A DNA stretch of 64,000 bases. Origin: Pedobacter xixiisoli (GTDB taxonomy: Bacteria > Bacteroidota > Bacteroidia > Sphingobacteriales > Sphingobacteriaceae). Below the pieces are notes generated by a model that was given only the letters and a program-made list of their open reading frames with translations, had not been told where the DNA came from and made no database searches. Below are positions 34,715-42,646 of this stretch, piece after piece. A program made the position numbers and the translations under genes. The first letter of the stretch is position 1, and every line of letters begins with the position of its first letter. Where the stretch lies: assembly GCF_900215335.1 (NCBI RefSeq), contig NZ_OCMT01000002.1, positions 930,001-994,000 on the forward strand, read 5' to 3'.

Positions 34715-35357
34715 AAACACAAGTCCAAGGTGTATGCCTTGGGCAATTATCAGCGCAACTACTGCTATCGCATTAAGATACCGGACTAAATCCGGCATGA
34801 CGATATAGGAATGGTTGGTGGGTTTATCATAGCCCTTCGGTTTTAACCAGGGGCTAATTAATTGGATAGATTGCTTCACTCCCATACACATTCCCCATTC
34901 TTCGGTTCGCAATGACTATCTAGGAATGGGTGCTAATGTAGGAATGGTCGGTGGGTTGTTCATAGCCCCTCGGTTTTAACCAAGGGCTAACTAATTGGAT
35001 AGATTGCTTCACTCCTCTCAAATCCCTTGCTTCAGTTCGCAATGACGGTTCGGGAATGGATGACGAACTAGGAATGGTCGGTAGGTTAATATTCATAGCC
35101 CCTCGGTTTTAACCAGGGCTAACGAATATTTTGGCAGGTAAAGACATCAGCCTATAAGCTAATATGAGGGTAGAAATTCCTCCCCCTACCCCCTCCAAAG
35201 TGGGACATTAAGGCGCATATGGTGACGATGTAGGAATGGTCGGTAGATTATTATTCATAGCCCTTCGGTTTTAACCAGGGCTAACGAATATTTTGGCAGG
35301 TAAAGACATCAGCCTATAAGTTAAAGCGATTCTCCATAAAACATTCCCTTTCCAAAA
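34715..35357. repeat. Dense cluster of palindromic repeats
   Basis: Four copies of the tagccc(t/c)tcggttttaacca(a/g)gggcta palindrome lie at 34830-34856, 34963-34989, 35096-35121 and 35258-35283. They are joined by ggaatggt(t/c)ggt linkers and two ggatagattgcttcactcc...gcaatgac elements (about 34863-34915 and 34998-35050). The last two palindromes share the same right flank (aacgaatattttggcaggta). No gene. Confidence 0.8.
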
Positions 35358-35384
35358 ATGTTAGGACTAGATAATTTCATATCT

Positions 35385-36476
35385 ATGACCGAAAACCGAT
35401 CGTTTAGCCTATACCGAACTTTAACTGCAAGTATTCTTTATCTCTTTGGACTAGTAGTCTTATTATGGTTCTTATACAAGACCATCTCGGTGGTGATCTT
35501 ATTTTTATTTGCCATAATCTTGGGTATCATCATCAACCAGCCTGTCAACAAATTAGAGAAACGGGGCATGAAGAGATGGCTTGCGGCGCTGCTAGTGCTT
35601 GGCGCCATTTTTATCGTAACTTCGGTAATTGGTATTTTGGTAGTGCCAGTAATTAGCGATCAAATAGATATCTTAATAGGAAATATACCCAGCTATATCA
35701 ATAGCATTACCTCACATTTAGAGCATCTTTTAAGGAAATATCCAGAATTAAGTAAAAACATCCCTAAAGAACAAGTTTCTTTGGGCAGTGCAATGCCATC
35801 GCTCGGGAAAACCGTAATGGGCCTGGGCAGCTTTTCTTTCAGCATTTTGGGAGGCTTATTTGTCTTTATCGTTTTCATATCGATGATTGTATTCTTTGTG
35901 GGCAATCCCAGACCAATCATTCAATTGTACCTATCTGCTTTTTTACCAGATAAACGTGAAAAGGCCACCAATGCGTTAAAACATACTTCTACCATGTTGG
36001 GCGGCTGGATGAAATCAAATCTAATTGGTGGCATTATACAAGCAGTACTAGTTTTTGTGTTCCTAAGCATATTTGGCGTACCGGGCGCACTGGTTTGGGC
36101 AGCCTTGGCATTTTTCTCTGAGCTGATTCCCAAGATAGGTTTTTATATCATGGCCATACCTCCCACTTTGGTGGCATTGTCTATCAGTCCGGCAACAGCA
36201 TTGTGGTGCTTGGTGTTTTTCCTGATATTGAACGAGGTAACTGCCGATTTTCTAATGCCCAAGCTTAGGTCTAAGACCATGAACATCCACCCTGTTTCTT
36301 TGTTGTTTCTATTGTTATCGATGGGTGCAGCTTTCGGGATTATGGGTGCATTATTGGCTACACCTATGGCAGCTATTATTAAAGCTTATTACGAAGAGTT
36401 TTACCTAGCCAGATTTCCCGAAGACCATCAGATTGAAAATAACATCGATGAGATTTTATATGGAAATGATAAATAG
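35385..36476 (+). CDS. AI-2E (UPF0118)-family transporter
   Basis: 363 residues from ATG at 35385 (MTENRSFSLYRTL); an in-frame ATG at 35358 is possible but adds an unlikely leader. There are seven to eight transmembrane helices with the family's paired N-terminal helices, a central soluble section (IPSYINSITSHLEHLLRKYPEL), and the conserved C-terminal half (GIIQAVLVFVFLSIFGVPGALVWAALAFFSELIP, described in part). Members export autoinducer-2, Na+/H+ or other solutes; the substrate is uncertain. A lipoprotein gene follows 36 nt downstream. Confidence 0.88.
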   Translation: MTENRSFSLYRTLTASILYLFGLVVLLWFLYKTISVVILFLFAIILGIIINQPVNKLEKRGMKRWLAALLVLGAIFIVTSVIGILVVPVISDQIDILIGNIPSYINSITSHLEHLLRKYPELSKNIPKEQVSLGSAMPSLGKTVMGLGSFSFSILGGLFVFIVFISMIVFFVGNPRPIIQLYLSAFLPDKREKATNALKHTSTMLGGWMKSNLIGGIIQAVLVFVFLSIFGVPGALVWAALAFFSELIPKIGFYIMAIPPTLVALSISPATALWCLVFFLILNEVTADFLMPKLRSKTMNIHPVSLLFLLLSMGAAFGIMGALLATPMAAIIKAYYEEFYLARFPEDHQIENNIDEILYGNDK

Positions 36477-36512
36477 TATCTTGCCTGAATTGCGAAAACA
36501 ATATCAACCGAT

Positions 36513-37058
36513 ATGAGCATGAAACAACAATCTTTTGCCTTATTATTTGCCTTGTTTTTATCGATAGGCTGCAACAACGTTAAAGAAGAAAGTAAGGAAG
36601 AAAAACCAAAGCAAGAAAGCAAGTCGACATTGCCTAGAGCAACGATGGTTAAAAAGGATAGCCTATCTACCGCCGAGGCCGTGAAACTGGCTGAAGCGCA
36701 GTTTGGAAAGTACCTACCGAAAATGCTCGAAGCCAACAATGCCTATCCAGATAGTCAAGATACGTTCACTGGTGATTTTACGGGTGATGGCATCGCCGAC
36801 ATTGCCATCTACTTTTCCTTGGCTCCGAAAGAGGGCGGCAATACCATAGTTGCGCAAGGACTGGCGCTATACCAAAACAATGGAACCACAGTAAAGGTAA
36901 TTGCAGGTTTTGAACCCAACTATCTTTTCAGCTTCACAAAAATTGAGAAGGGAAAAATTTACATCGAAAAATTGGCCTACGCAGATACCGATGGCAGATG
37001 CTGCCCATCCATAAAAACGGATCATATCCTTACCATAGCAGGAAACACGGTGTATTAG
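36513..37058 (+). CDS. Lipoprotein, unknown function
   Basis: 181 residues. SpII signal peptide with lipobox LSIGC (C20), then a Lys/Glu-rich linker (KEESKEEKPKQESKS). The compact domain (about 60-181) contains FTGDFTGDGIADIAIYFSL, a motif like those in FG-GAP/integrin-type repeats, and DGRCCPSIKTDHIL. Function unknown. It is probably co-transcribed with the transporter before it. Confidence 0.7.
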   Translation: MSMKQQSFALLFALFLSIGCNNVKEESKEEKPKQESKSTLPRATMVKKDSLSTAEAVKLAEAQFGKYLPKMLEANNAYPDSQDTFTGDFTGDGIADIAIYFSLAPKEGGNTIVAQGLALYQNNGTTVKVIAGFEPNYLFSFTKIEKGKIYIEKLAYADTDGRCCPSIKTDHILTIAGNTVY

Positions 37059-37305
37059 TTAGGATTTGAATAGCCGCAAATTTAAACCTTGGCATTTTTA
37101 AGTATTGGTTATTGATGATGTACGATCTAACCATTATTTTATTTCCTATTTATTGATTATTTCATTATTTGTCTATAGAAAATTGATTATTCGTTAAGTT
37201 ATTATTCATTATAAAAATTACTTTCTGTAACAGCAATACTTCACGCAACTGTAACCTGCCAAGCAAACTATAGGTCTAACATGGTTTAACAAATAAAACT
37301 CCATC

Positions 37306-38622
37306 ATGATTAGACACTATTTAGCTTTCATTTTATTATTCAGTTCCACTTTACTTTGTGCACAGCAAATTGATACGGCAAAGCTCAATGCCTACTTCGA
37401 CACTTTAGCCAAACATGATAAATTTATGGGCAGTGTTGCCTTTTCAAAAAAGGGACAAATACTTTATCAAAAAACAATTGGCTTTGCCGATGTAGCGCAA
37501 GCTAAAAAAGCTACTAATGAATCTATTTACAGGGTTGGCTCCATTTCGAAAACTTTTACCGCAGTACTTGTAATGAAGGCCATAGAGGAAAAGCGCTTGA
37601 GACTTGAGCAATCGCTCGAAACATTTTTCCCAAATCTGCCTAATGCCAGTAAAATCACCCTTGCCGATTTGTTAGGACATCGCAGTGGTATTGCAGATTT
37701 TACTGATCAAGCCGACTATCTCACTTGGAACACCGAGCCAAAGAGTGAAAAAGAAATGCTAGCAATAATTACTAGAGGTGGTAGCGATTTTGAACCTAGG
37801 AGCAAAACAGGTTACAGTAACTCTAATTACGTATTGTTAACCTATCTTCTAGAGAAAACTTACGGTAAAACCTTTGCGTTTATCTTGCAACAAAAAATAT
37901 GTAAACCAATTGGATTAAGAAGCACCTATGTAGGCGCTACGATTGACATGCAAAAGCAAGAAGTAAAATCCTATAGCTACAACAATGGTTGGCAGCTGAG
38001 CAGCGAAACCGATATGTCTATTCCTCTAGGTTCTGGTGCCATTGTATCCAACACCACCGACTTACTGCGCTTTGCACATGCTTTATTCAATAAGCAGCTA
38101 ATTAGCACAGAAAGCTTAGCGCTGATGCAGAACATGCAAGAAGGTATAGGTCTAGGGCTTTTTGCTATCCCTTTTGAGGAGAAAATAAGCTATGGTCACA
38201 GAGGCGGGATAGATAAGTTTACAGCTGTATTTTCACATTTCCCAAAGGAGGATATTACATTTGCACTTACCGCTAATGGCAGCAATTACAACGGTAACGA
38301 AATTCCGTTAACTGTACTGAATGCCATCTTTGGAAAAGACTTCGAAGTTCCAAACTTTACTACCTATGCCCTAGAACCAACTGCACTGGTACAGTACATT
38401 GGCACCTACAGTTCTACCAAGCTACCTTTTAAAATCAGTATTAGCAGTAACGGCCAACAACTCGTAGCACAAGCAGATGGTCAATCGGCTATGCCATTCG
38501 AAGCCGTTTCGAAAGATCAATTTAGATTTGACAAGGCTGGCATTAATTTGATATTTCATCCAGCAGAACAAACCATGCTCTTAAAACAGGGTAGCGGCGA
38601 ATTTCTATTCAAAAAACAGTAA
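37306..38622 (+). CDS. Serine hydrolase, class C beta-lactamase fold, secreted
   Basis: 438 residues. Signal peptide (1-19, ending LLCA). SxxK is SISK (S79-K82), the Tyr motif is in GYSNSNYVLLTYLL, the third motif in YGHRGGIDKF, and LGHRSGIADF is also typical. The C-terminal beta domain (about 350-438) is of the kind seen in the other serine hydrolase of this window (27105-28514), but the two are not close copies. It probably processes peptidoglycan peptides, D-peptides or esters. It stands alone with AT-rich leader DNA of about 250 bases upstream. Confidence 0.87.
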   Translation: MIRHYLAFILLFSSTLLCAQQIDTAKLNAYFDTLAKHDKFMGSVAFSKKGQILYQKTIGFADVAQAKKATNESIYRVGSISKTFTAVLVMKAIEEKRLRLEQSLETFFPNLPNASKITLADLLGHRSGIADFTDQADYLTWNTEPKSEKEMLAIITRGGSDFEPRSKTGYSNSNYVLLTYLLEKTYGKTFAFILQQKICKPIGLRSTYVGATIDMQKQEVKSYSYNNGWQLSSETDMSIPLGSGAIVSNTTDLLRFAHALFNKQLISTESLALMQNMQEGIGLGLFAIPFEEKISYGHRGGIDKFTAVFSHFPKEDITFALTANGSNYNGNEIPLTVLNAIFGKDFEVPNFTTYALEPTALVQYIGTYSSTKLPFKISISSNGQQLVAQADGQSAMPFEAVSKDQFRFDKAGINLIFHPAEQTMLLKQGSGEFLFKKQ

Positions 38623-38683
38623 TTGCTACAAGCTGGTTGATGTAAGAACAAACAATTAGCGAATCTACGAGGTTATTAGCTAC

Positions 38684-39133
38684 ATGGCAACACAGGAAAT
38701 TACAACCTCGCACACTAACACTTTACAAAAAGGTGCCCGAATAACCCTAGGACTTTTCATGGTTTTGGCGGGCATTGTGCACCTCACTTTTCAGCGTAAA
38801 GAATTTCAGGCGCAGGTACCCAACTGGGTGCCTATTAATAAAGATGCAACAGTCATACTTTCTGGCGTAGCCGAAATTGGATTTGGCTTGGCTATGTTGT
38901 TTTACAGCAAACAGCGTCCAAAAGTGGGGATAGCACTAGCGCTATTTTATATCGCCATTTTTCCTGGTAATATAGCGCAATACCTTAACCATAGGGATGC
39001 TTTCGGATTAAATAGCGATAAAGCCCGATTAGCTCGATTATTTTTTCAGCCGGTATTAGTGGCATGGGCTTTATGGAGCACAGGTGCATTTGCTTTCTTC
39101 AAGAAATGTAACAAATTGACGAAAAAAAGTTAA
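38684..39133 (+). CDS. DoxX-family membrane protein
   Basis: 149 residues with four predicted helices (about 22-42, 60-80, 85-105, 122-142). LGLFMVLAGIVHLTF and AEIGFGLAMLF match DoxX/DUF417-like small membrane proteins. The function is poorly defined (redox or membrane stress in some species). It starts 61 nt after the serine hydrolase. Confidence 0.75.
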   Translation: MATQEITTSHTNTLQKGARITLGLFMVLAGIVHLTFQRKEFQAQVPNWVPINKDATVILSGVAEIGFGLAMLFYSKQRPKVGIALALFYIAIFPGNIAQYLNHRDAFGLNSDKARLARLFFQPVLVAWALWSTGAFAFFKKCNKLTKKS

Positions 39134-39203
39134 TCACTTCATTAGCAAAACATTTTAAATTGGTTTTTTATTATCTTAGATCACACACAAAAGAAAACCA
39201 ATT

Positions 39204-39545
39204 ATGAAACCAGTTAAAACATTGATTGCCTTAGGCATTAGTATATGCCTGTGTGCCTGCGCCGCCTACAAGCCAAACTATTTCGGATCTAAATATCCGC
39301 CGACCGAAACCATTAAATCCTACTATTCTACCAAAGACATTGATAAGCCTTACGAAGTCATTGGACACATGAACGTGGCAACGGGATGGTCGGAAGCGAG
39401 CCAAGAGAGAACCAGGCGAGAGGTAATTAAAAAAGCTAAAGAAATTGGGGGAGACGGTGTTGTTTTTTCGGAACTTAACAGACAGGTGAACAGGAAAACA
39501 ACTGATGATTTCACGATCAAGGTGGAGGTAATCAAATTCAAATAA
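39204..39545 (+). CDS. Small lipoprotein, YbjQ/DUF4156-like
   Basis: 113 residues. SpII signal with lipobox region ICLCAC (Cys19 the likely anchor), then KPYEVIGHMNVATGWSEASQ and REVIKKAKEIGGDGVVFSEL. That alpha/beta pattern, ending in a glycine-rich turn, resembles heavy-metal-binding-like YbjQ or DUF4156 lipoproteins. Function unknown. Confidence 0.7.
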   Translation: MKPVKTLIALGISICLCACAAYKPNYFGSKYPPTETIKSYYSTKDIDKPYEVIGHMNVATGWSEASQERTRREVIKKAKEIGGDGVVFSELNRQVNRKTTDDFTIKVEVIKFK

Positions 39546-39690
39546 CCAACATTGCTCTAACGAATAAGTCCATCGCCTTGATTTTAAGCCCTTAGACGAT
39601 AGATTCATTTTTTTTTAATTTCAATAAAACCTTTTTAAAAATTGATGGTTATATCTATATAAATCTTCATAAAAAAGTTTGTTTGGTTAT

Positions 39691-39723
39691 GCCCACCGAT
39701 GGATGTCAGTGGGCTATTTTTTT
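39691..39723 (+). terminator. Rho-independent terminator
   Basis: gcccac/gtgggc stem (39691-39696 and 39709-39714) followed by TA and seven T residues. It lies 146 nt past the small lipoprotein gene, in a convergent gap. Confidence 0.6.
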
Positions 39724-39777
39724 GCCCTGTAAGCACAGAAGTGGAATTTGCTAGCTGCAAATCTAAAATTTTAAAAC

Positions 39778-40536
39778 TCAGCTTTTCGCTTCTATTTTCT
39801 TTCGTTTTCCAAAAAGATATTGGTACTGTCCATCAAAGGCGTAGCCCAATTCGCCTATTACTTTAAAATGGAAATTAGCTAGGTTTTTTGTTTTAATTAC
39901 CTTAAAAGCTTTACTGATCGTATCCACATAATAGGCTACATTTTTATCTTTTGCATAATAGGTATGATCGCGTTCCCGATAATAATCGGCAGTGAAACAC
40001 TCGGCTAAAAAATGAAAACTCTCGGCATCAGCATCTGGCACTAGCTGATCACGAAAATAGACATGATTTTTATCTTTGGCCACATTCTGTACTTCGCTTG
40101 GATAAAGCACTTCAAAAGTTTCAACATCAGCCTCTGCTAACTCATGATGGTAGAAGCAGTAAATTTTGTTGCCTACTTTTTGGTAGAGTCCCGACAGCGC
40201 TTCATAAGCCGAAAAACGATGAGGAAGTCGCTGTTCAAAGAGGTAATCAGCATTTCCAGAGCTTGCCATCCCCTTCTCAAAATCTAAAATCTGGAAATCA
40301 GCAGGATTGGCACCTGGCAGAATGTCGAAACTGTTCATATAGCTATCTATATAAACATGGTTCTTATCTTTGAAATAATGGAAAGTAGAGCCGTTACTCT
40401 GTATAATTTCAAAGGTTTCGAAATCAATTACCGAATAGAATTTACGGTAAACTTCGCTATCAAAATGGAGGATCATCTGATGATCAATCACAAAGAAATG
40501 GTGACCTAATGCTTTTCTACCCATCATATTCATCAA
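39778..40536 (-). CDS. DKNYY-family protein
   Basis: 252 residues with repeated DKNYY-type units: FKDKNHVYIDSYMN, AKDKNHVYFRDQLV, YAKDKNVAYYVDTI, and weaker copies. These form short beta-hairpin repeats. No signal peptide is seen. The family is of unknown function, common in Bacteroidota, and usually stands alone, as here. Confidence 0.85.
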   Translation of the reverse strand: MMNMMGRKALGHHFFVIDHQMILHFDSEVYRKFYSVIDFETFEIIQSNGSTFHYFKDKNHVYIDSYMNSFDILPGANPADFQILDFEKGMASSGNADYLFEQRLPHRFSAYEALSGLYQKVGNKIYCFYHHELAEADVETFEVLYPSEVQNVAKDKNHVYFRDQLVPDADAESFHFLAECFTADYYRERDHTYYAKDKNVAYYVDTISKAFKVIKTKNLANFHFKVIGELGYAFDGQYQYLFGKRKKIEAKS

Positions 40537-40646
40537 AAAGTTTAAACTAAAATTTTAACGAACCTCAAGCATAATGCCAAGTGGGCGCTAATTGCCATTA
40601 ACACTGCATTAACATTTCATTAACCGTCATCTAGTGTAGGGCTGTC

Positions 40647-40654
40647 TATCTTTG
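40647..40654 (+). promoter_or_regulatory. Candidate Bacteroidota -7 promoter element
   Basis: TATCTTTG matches the TAnnTTTG consensus, 33 nt before the ATG at 40688. No good TTTG at the -33 position is visible, so support is partial. Confidence 0.4.
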
Positions 40655-40687
40655 AAAAAAGAAATCACAACATTATCAATTACGCAA

Positions 40688-41074
40688 ATGAAAAAATACC
40701 TTTTAACTCTACTAACTGTAATAAGCAGCCTTATAGCTTTGGCGCAGAGCTCACAAAGCAAGTCGGAAAAAATTAGCTTTTCTACACACGAAACCGATAC
40801 CGAGCACAGACTTAAAGCTTCTTTTCCGGCAGAACGGGCTGAACGTGTATATGCTGCATTTACAGCCGCACTGGGAGTAGCAAAGCAATCGTCGGCTACA
40901 GAAAGCACTTGGACAGGTGGCACCTATACCGCTACTGTTACTCCAACTGGATTTAAAGCTAATTTAGATAAAGAAAATGCCTCTGCCAAAGAAATTGCTA
41001 AGTTTAAACAACTTGCAGCAGGCCTACACAAGGCATTAGGACAGCCGCAGCCACCTCAACCACCAGCGCATTAG
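40688..41074 (+). CDS. Secreted hypothetical protein
   Basis: 128 residues from ATG at 40688, giving a signal peptide (MKKYLLTLLTVISSLIALAQ); the upstream in-frame TTG at 40652 falls inside the promoter element. The mature part is about 108 residues with HETDTEHRLKASFPAERAERV and KENASAKEIAKFKQLAAGLHKAL and a Pro/Gln-rich end. I do not recognise the family. Confidence 0.65.
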   Translation: MKKYLLTLLTVISSLIALAQSSQSKSEKISFSTHETDTEHRLKASFPAERAERVYAAFTAALGVAKQSSATESTWTGGTYTATVTPTGFKANLDKENASAKEIAKFKQLAAGLHKALGQPQPPQPPAH

Positions 41075-41187
41075 TAAAGGCGATGAAAAAGAAATTAGGT
41101 TTGGATAATAGCTAACTCCCCAAACCTAATTTCATCTATATCCCTGACCTTTGAAGACATGAGTCTATTTTTGAAAGTCTGGTTTAA

Positions 41188-41655
41188 TTACCACATAGAA
41201 AATGGGTTGATGGTTAAGTTAGAGTTGGCATACCTCATATCAGTAGTTACATTTTCGCCTGCCCAGCTTGGCAAACTATAAGTCTCGCCTTCACTGCTTA
41301 ATTCAATTTCTGCAACAACCAGTCCTTCATTTAGTCCACCAAACACATCAACCTCCCACGTTTTTCCTTCATAAACCACATAGTATCTAGTTTTATCAAT
41401 TAAGTTGGTACAAAAATGATTTAATAGTTCGTTCGCCTCCTCTACTGGTATTTCGTACTCAAACTCTGGTCTACTCGCCCCTACCGCTTTCCCTTTAATG
41501 GTTAAATAACCTTGCGGGCCTTTAGTTCTTACACGAATGGTTTTATTGGGATCTGTTTGTAAATAGCCTTGCCTAATTACCATATGGTCATGAGCTACTT
41601 CTTTGTCCCAAATGTTTTCAAGCACCAAATATTTATGTTCTATTTCTACAGCCAT
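41188..41655 (-). CDS. CYTH-domain triphosphatase-like protein
   Basis: 155 residues. The signature ExExK is E4-I-E6-H-K8 at the very start. The tunnel strands TIRVRTKGPQGYLTIKGK, RPEFEYEIP, KTRYYVVYEGKTWEVDVF and GLVVAEIELSSEGE supply the paired Arg/Lys/Glu residues of triphosphate-tunnel enzymes. By family it hydrolyses inorganic triphosphate or a related polyphosphate with a divalent metal. It is cytoplasmic and stands alone. Confidence 0.88.
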   Translation of the reverse strand: MAVEIEHKYLVLENIWDKEVAHDHMVIRQGYLQTDPNKTIRVRTKGPQGYLTIKGKAVGASRPEFEYEIPVEEANELLNHFCTNLIDKTRYYVVYEGKTWEVDVFGGLNEGLVVAEIELSSEGETYSLPSWAGENVTTDMRYANSNLTINPFSMW

Positions 41656-41928
41656 TAAACTCTTATTTTTTTTCGAATATAGGCAATTCCTAATGCTGTT
41701 TCATTGGAAACAGATTCAAGATTTTTGTTCTTGTTGAAAAGGAAGATGCCTGATACACTAAACGCCATTGAAGTTTTTTCTAGACATTTCTGTTACAAAC
41801 CAAAAACTTGAGATGTACGTATATGTACTTGTTTTTACCATTTTTTAGTTCAAAAACAGGCTTTTTAACAGCAAATAACGCTATAGGCATTTTTTTTGGC
41901 TAGACTAATAAAACTTAATTAAATTGTC
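41656..41928. other. Non-coding gap between divergent genes
   Basis: 273 bases between the CYTH gene and the DUF4397 gene. No repeat of the main families seen; promoters for both must lie here. Confidence 0.4.
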
Positions 41929-42606
41929 ATGAAAATAAATACTAACCATTTGATCACCCGTTTGGCTGTAGCAGCAACGGTGATTTTCTCCATCTCATCC
42001 TGTAAAAAAGATAACGATGAAGATTTAACCCTAAACTCTAAATTATCTTTTGTAAACACTGTAGAGGGCTCAGTAGCACAAGACGTATACATTAATGACT
42101 TGAAGGTGAACACTTCGGCTGTAGCTTACACCAACACTGTAACCGACGTAAACACATCTTCGGGAAGCAAAACACTATCTTTTAAGAACACAGGAACTGC
42201 AACAGTAGCCGCTTCGGCAAACATTAGTGCGGAAGCTAATTCTTCACATACTGTCTTCCTAGTAAAACAAGCCAATGGTAGCTTGGCAGTAAATACATAT
42301 GCCAATGATGAAACAACTACTAGTGGAAAAGCTAAAGTCCGTTTTATTAATGTTGCACCTTTATTAAGCAATGCAATTAATGTAACTACTAGCGTTGGTA
42401 CAAATTTAGTTTCCAACTTATTATTTAGAACCGCATCTGCTTATCAAACTGTAGATGCCAATACCAGTTTGAATATAACAATGACAGGTTCTTTAGAAGT
42501 CACTACCATTGCAGGCTCGGAGCTACAAGCTGGTAAAAATTACATTATTTGGTTCGACAGTTCTACCAGTACCAAAGCGAAATATCATATCGTTATACAG
42601 AAATAA
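41929..42606 (+). CDS. DUF4397-type lipoprotein
   Basis: 225 residues. SpII signal with lipobox SISSC (C25) followed by KKDND. Two beta-sandwich halves: LSFVNTVEGSVAQDVYINDL and KVRFINVAPLLSNAINVTT match the DUF4397 pattern of paired domains. The surface or periplasmic function is unknown. It ends at a strong bidirectional terminator. Confidence 0.8.
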   Translation: MKINTNHLITRLAVAATVIFSISSCKKDNDEDLTLNSKLSFVNTVEGSVAQDVYINDLKVNTSAVAYTNTVTDVNTSSGSKTLSFKNTGTATVAASANISAEANSSHTVFLVKQANGSLAVNTYANDETTTSGKAKVRFINVAPLLSNAINVTTSVGTNLVSNLLFRTASAYQTVDANTSLNITMTGSLEVTTIAGSELQAGKNYIIWFDSSTSTKAKYHIVIQK

Positions 42607-42633
42607 AAAAAGCGGCTTAATGCCGCTTTTTTT
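42605..42633. terminator. Bidirectional terminator
   Basis: gcggc/gccgc stem extended by seven A-T pairs around a TTAAT loop. It lies between the convergent stops at 42606 and 42647 and can serve both. Confidence 0.85.
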
Positions 42634-42646
42634 ATAAGACTATCTC

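Noticed and set aside
18330..35283. Reading the repeated palindromes as a CRISPR array
   Set aside because: Copies are irregularly spaced over 17 kb, carry their own varied flanks, and no cas gene is present.
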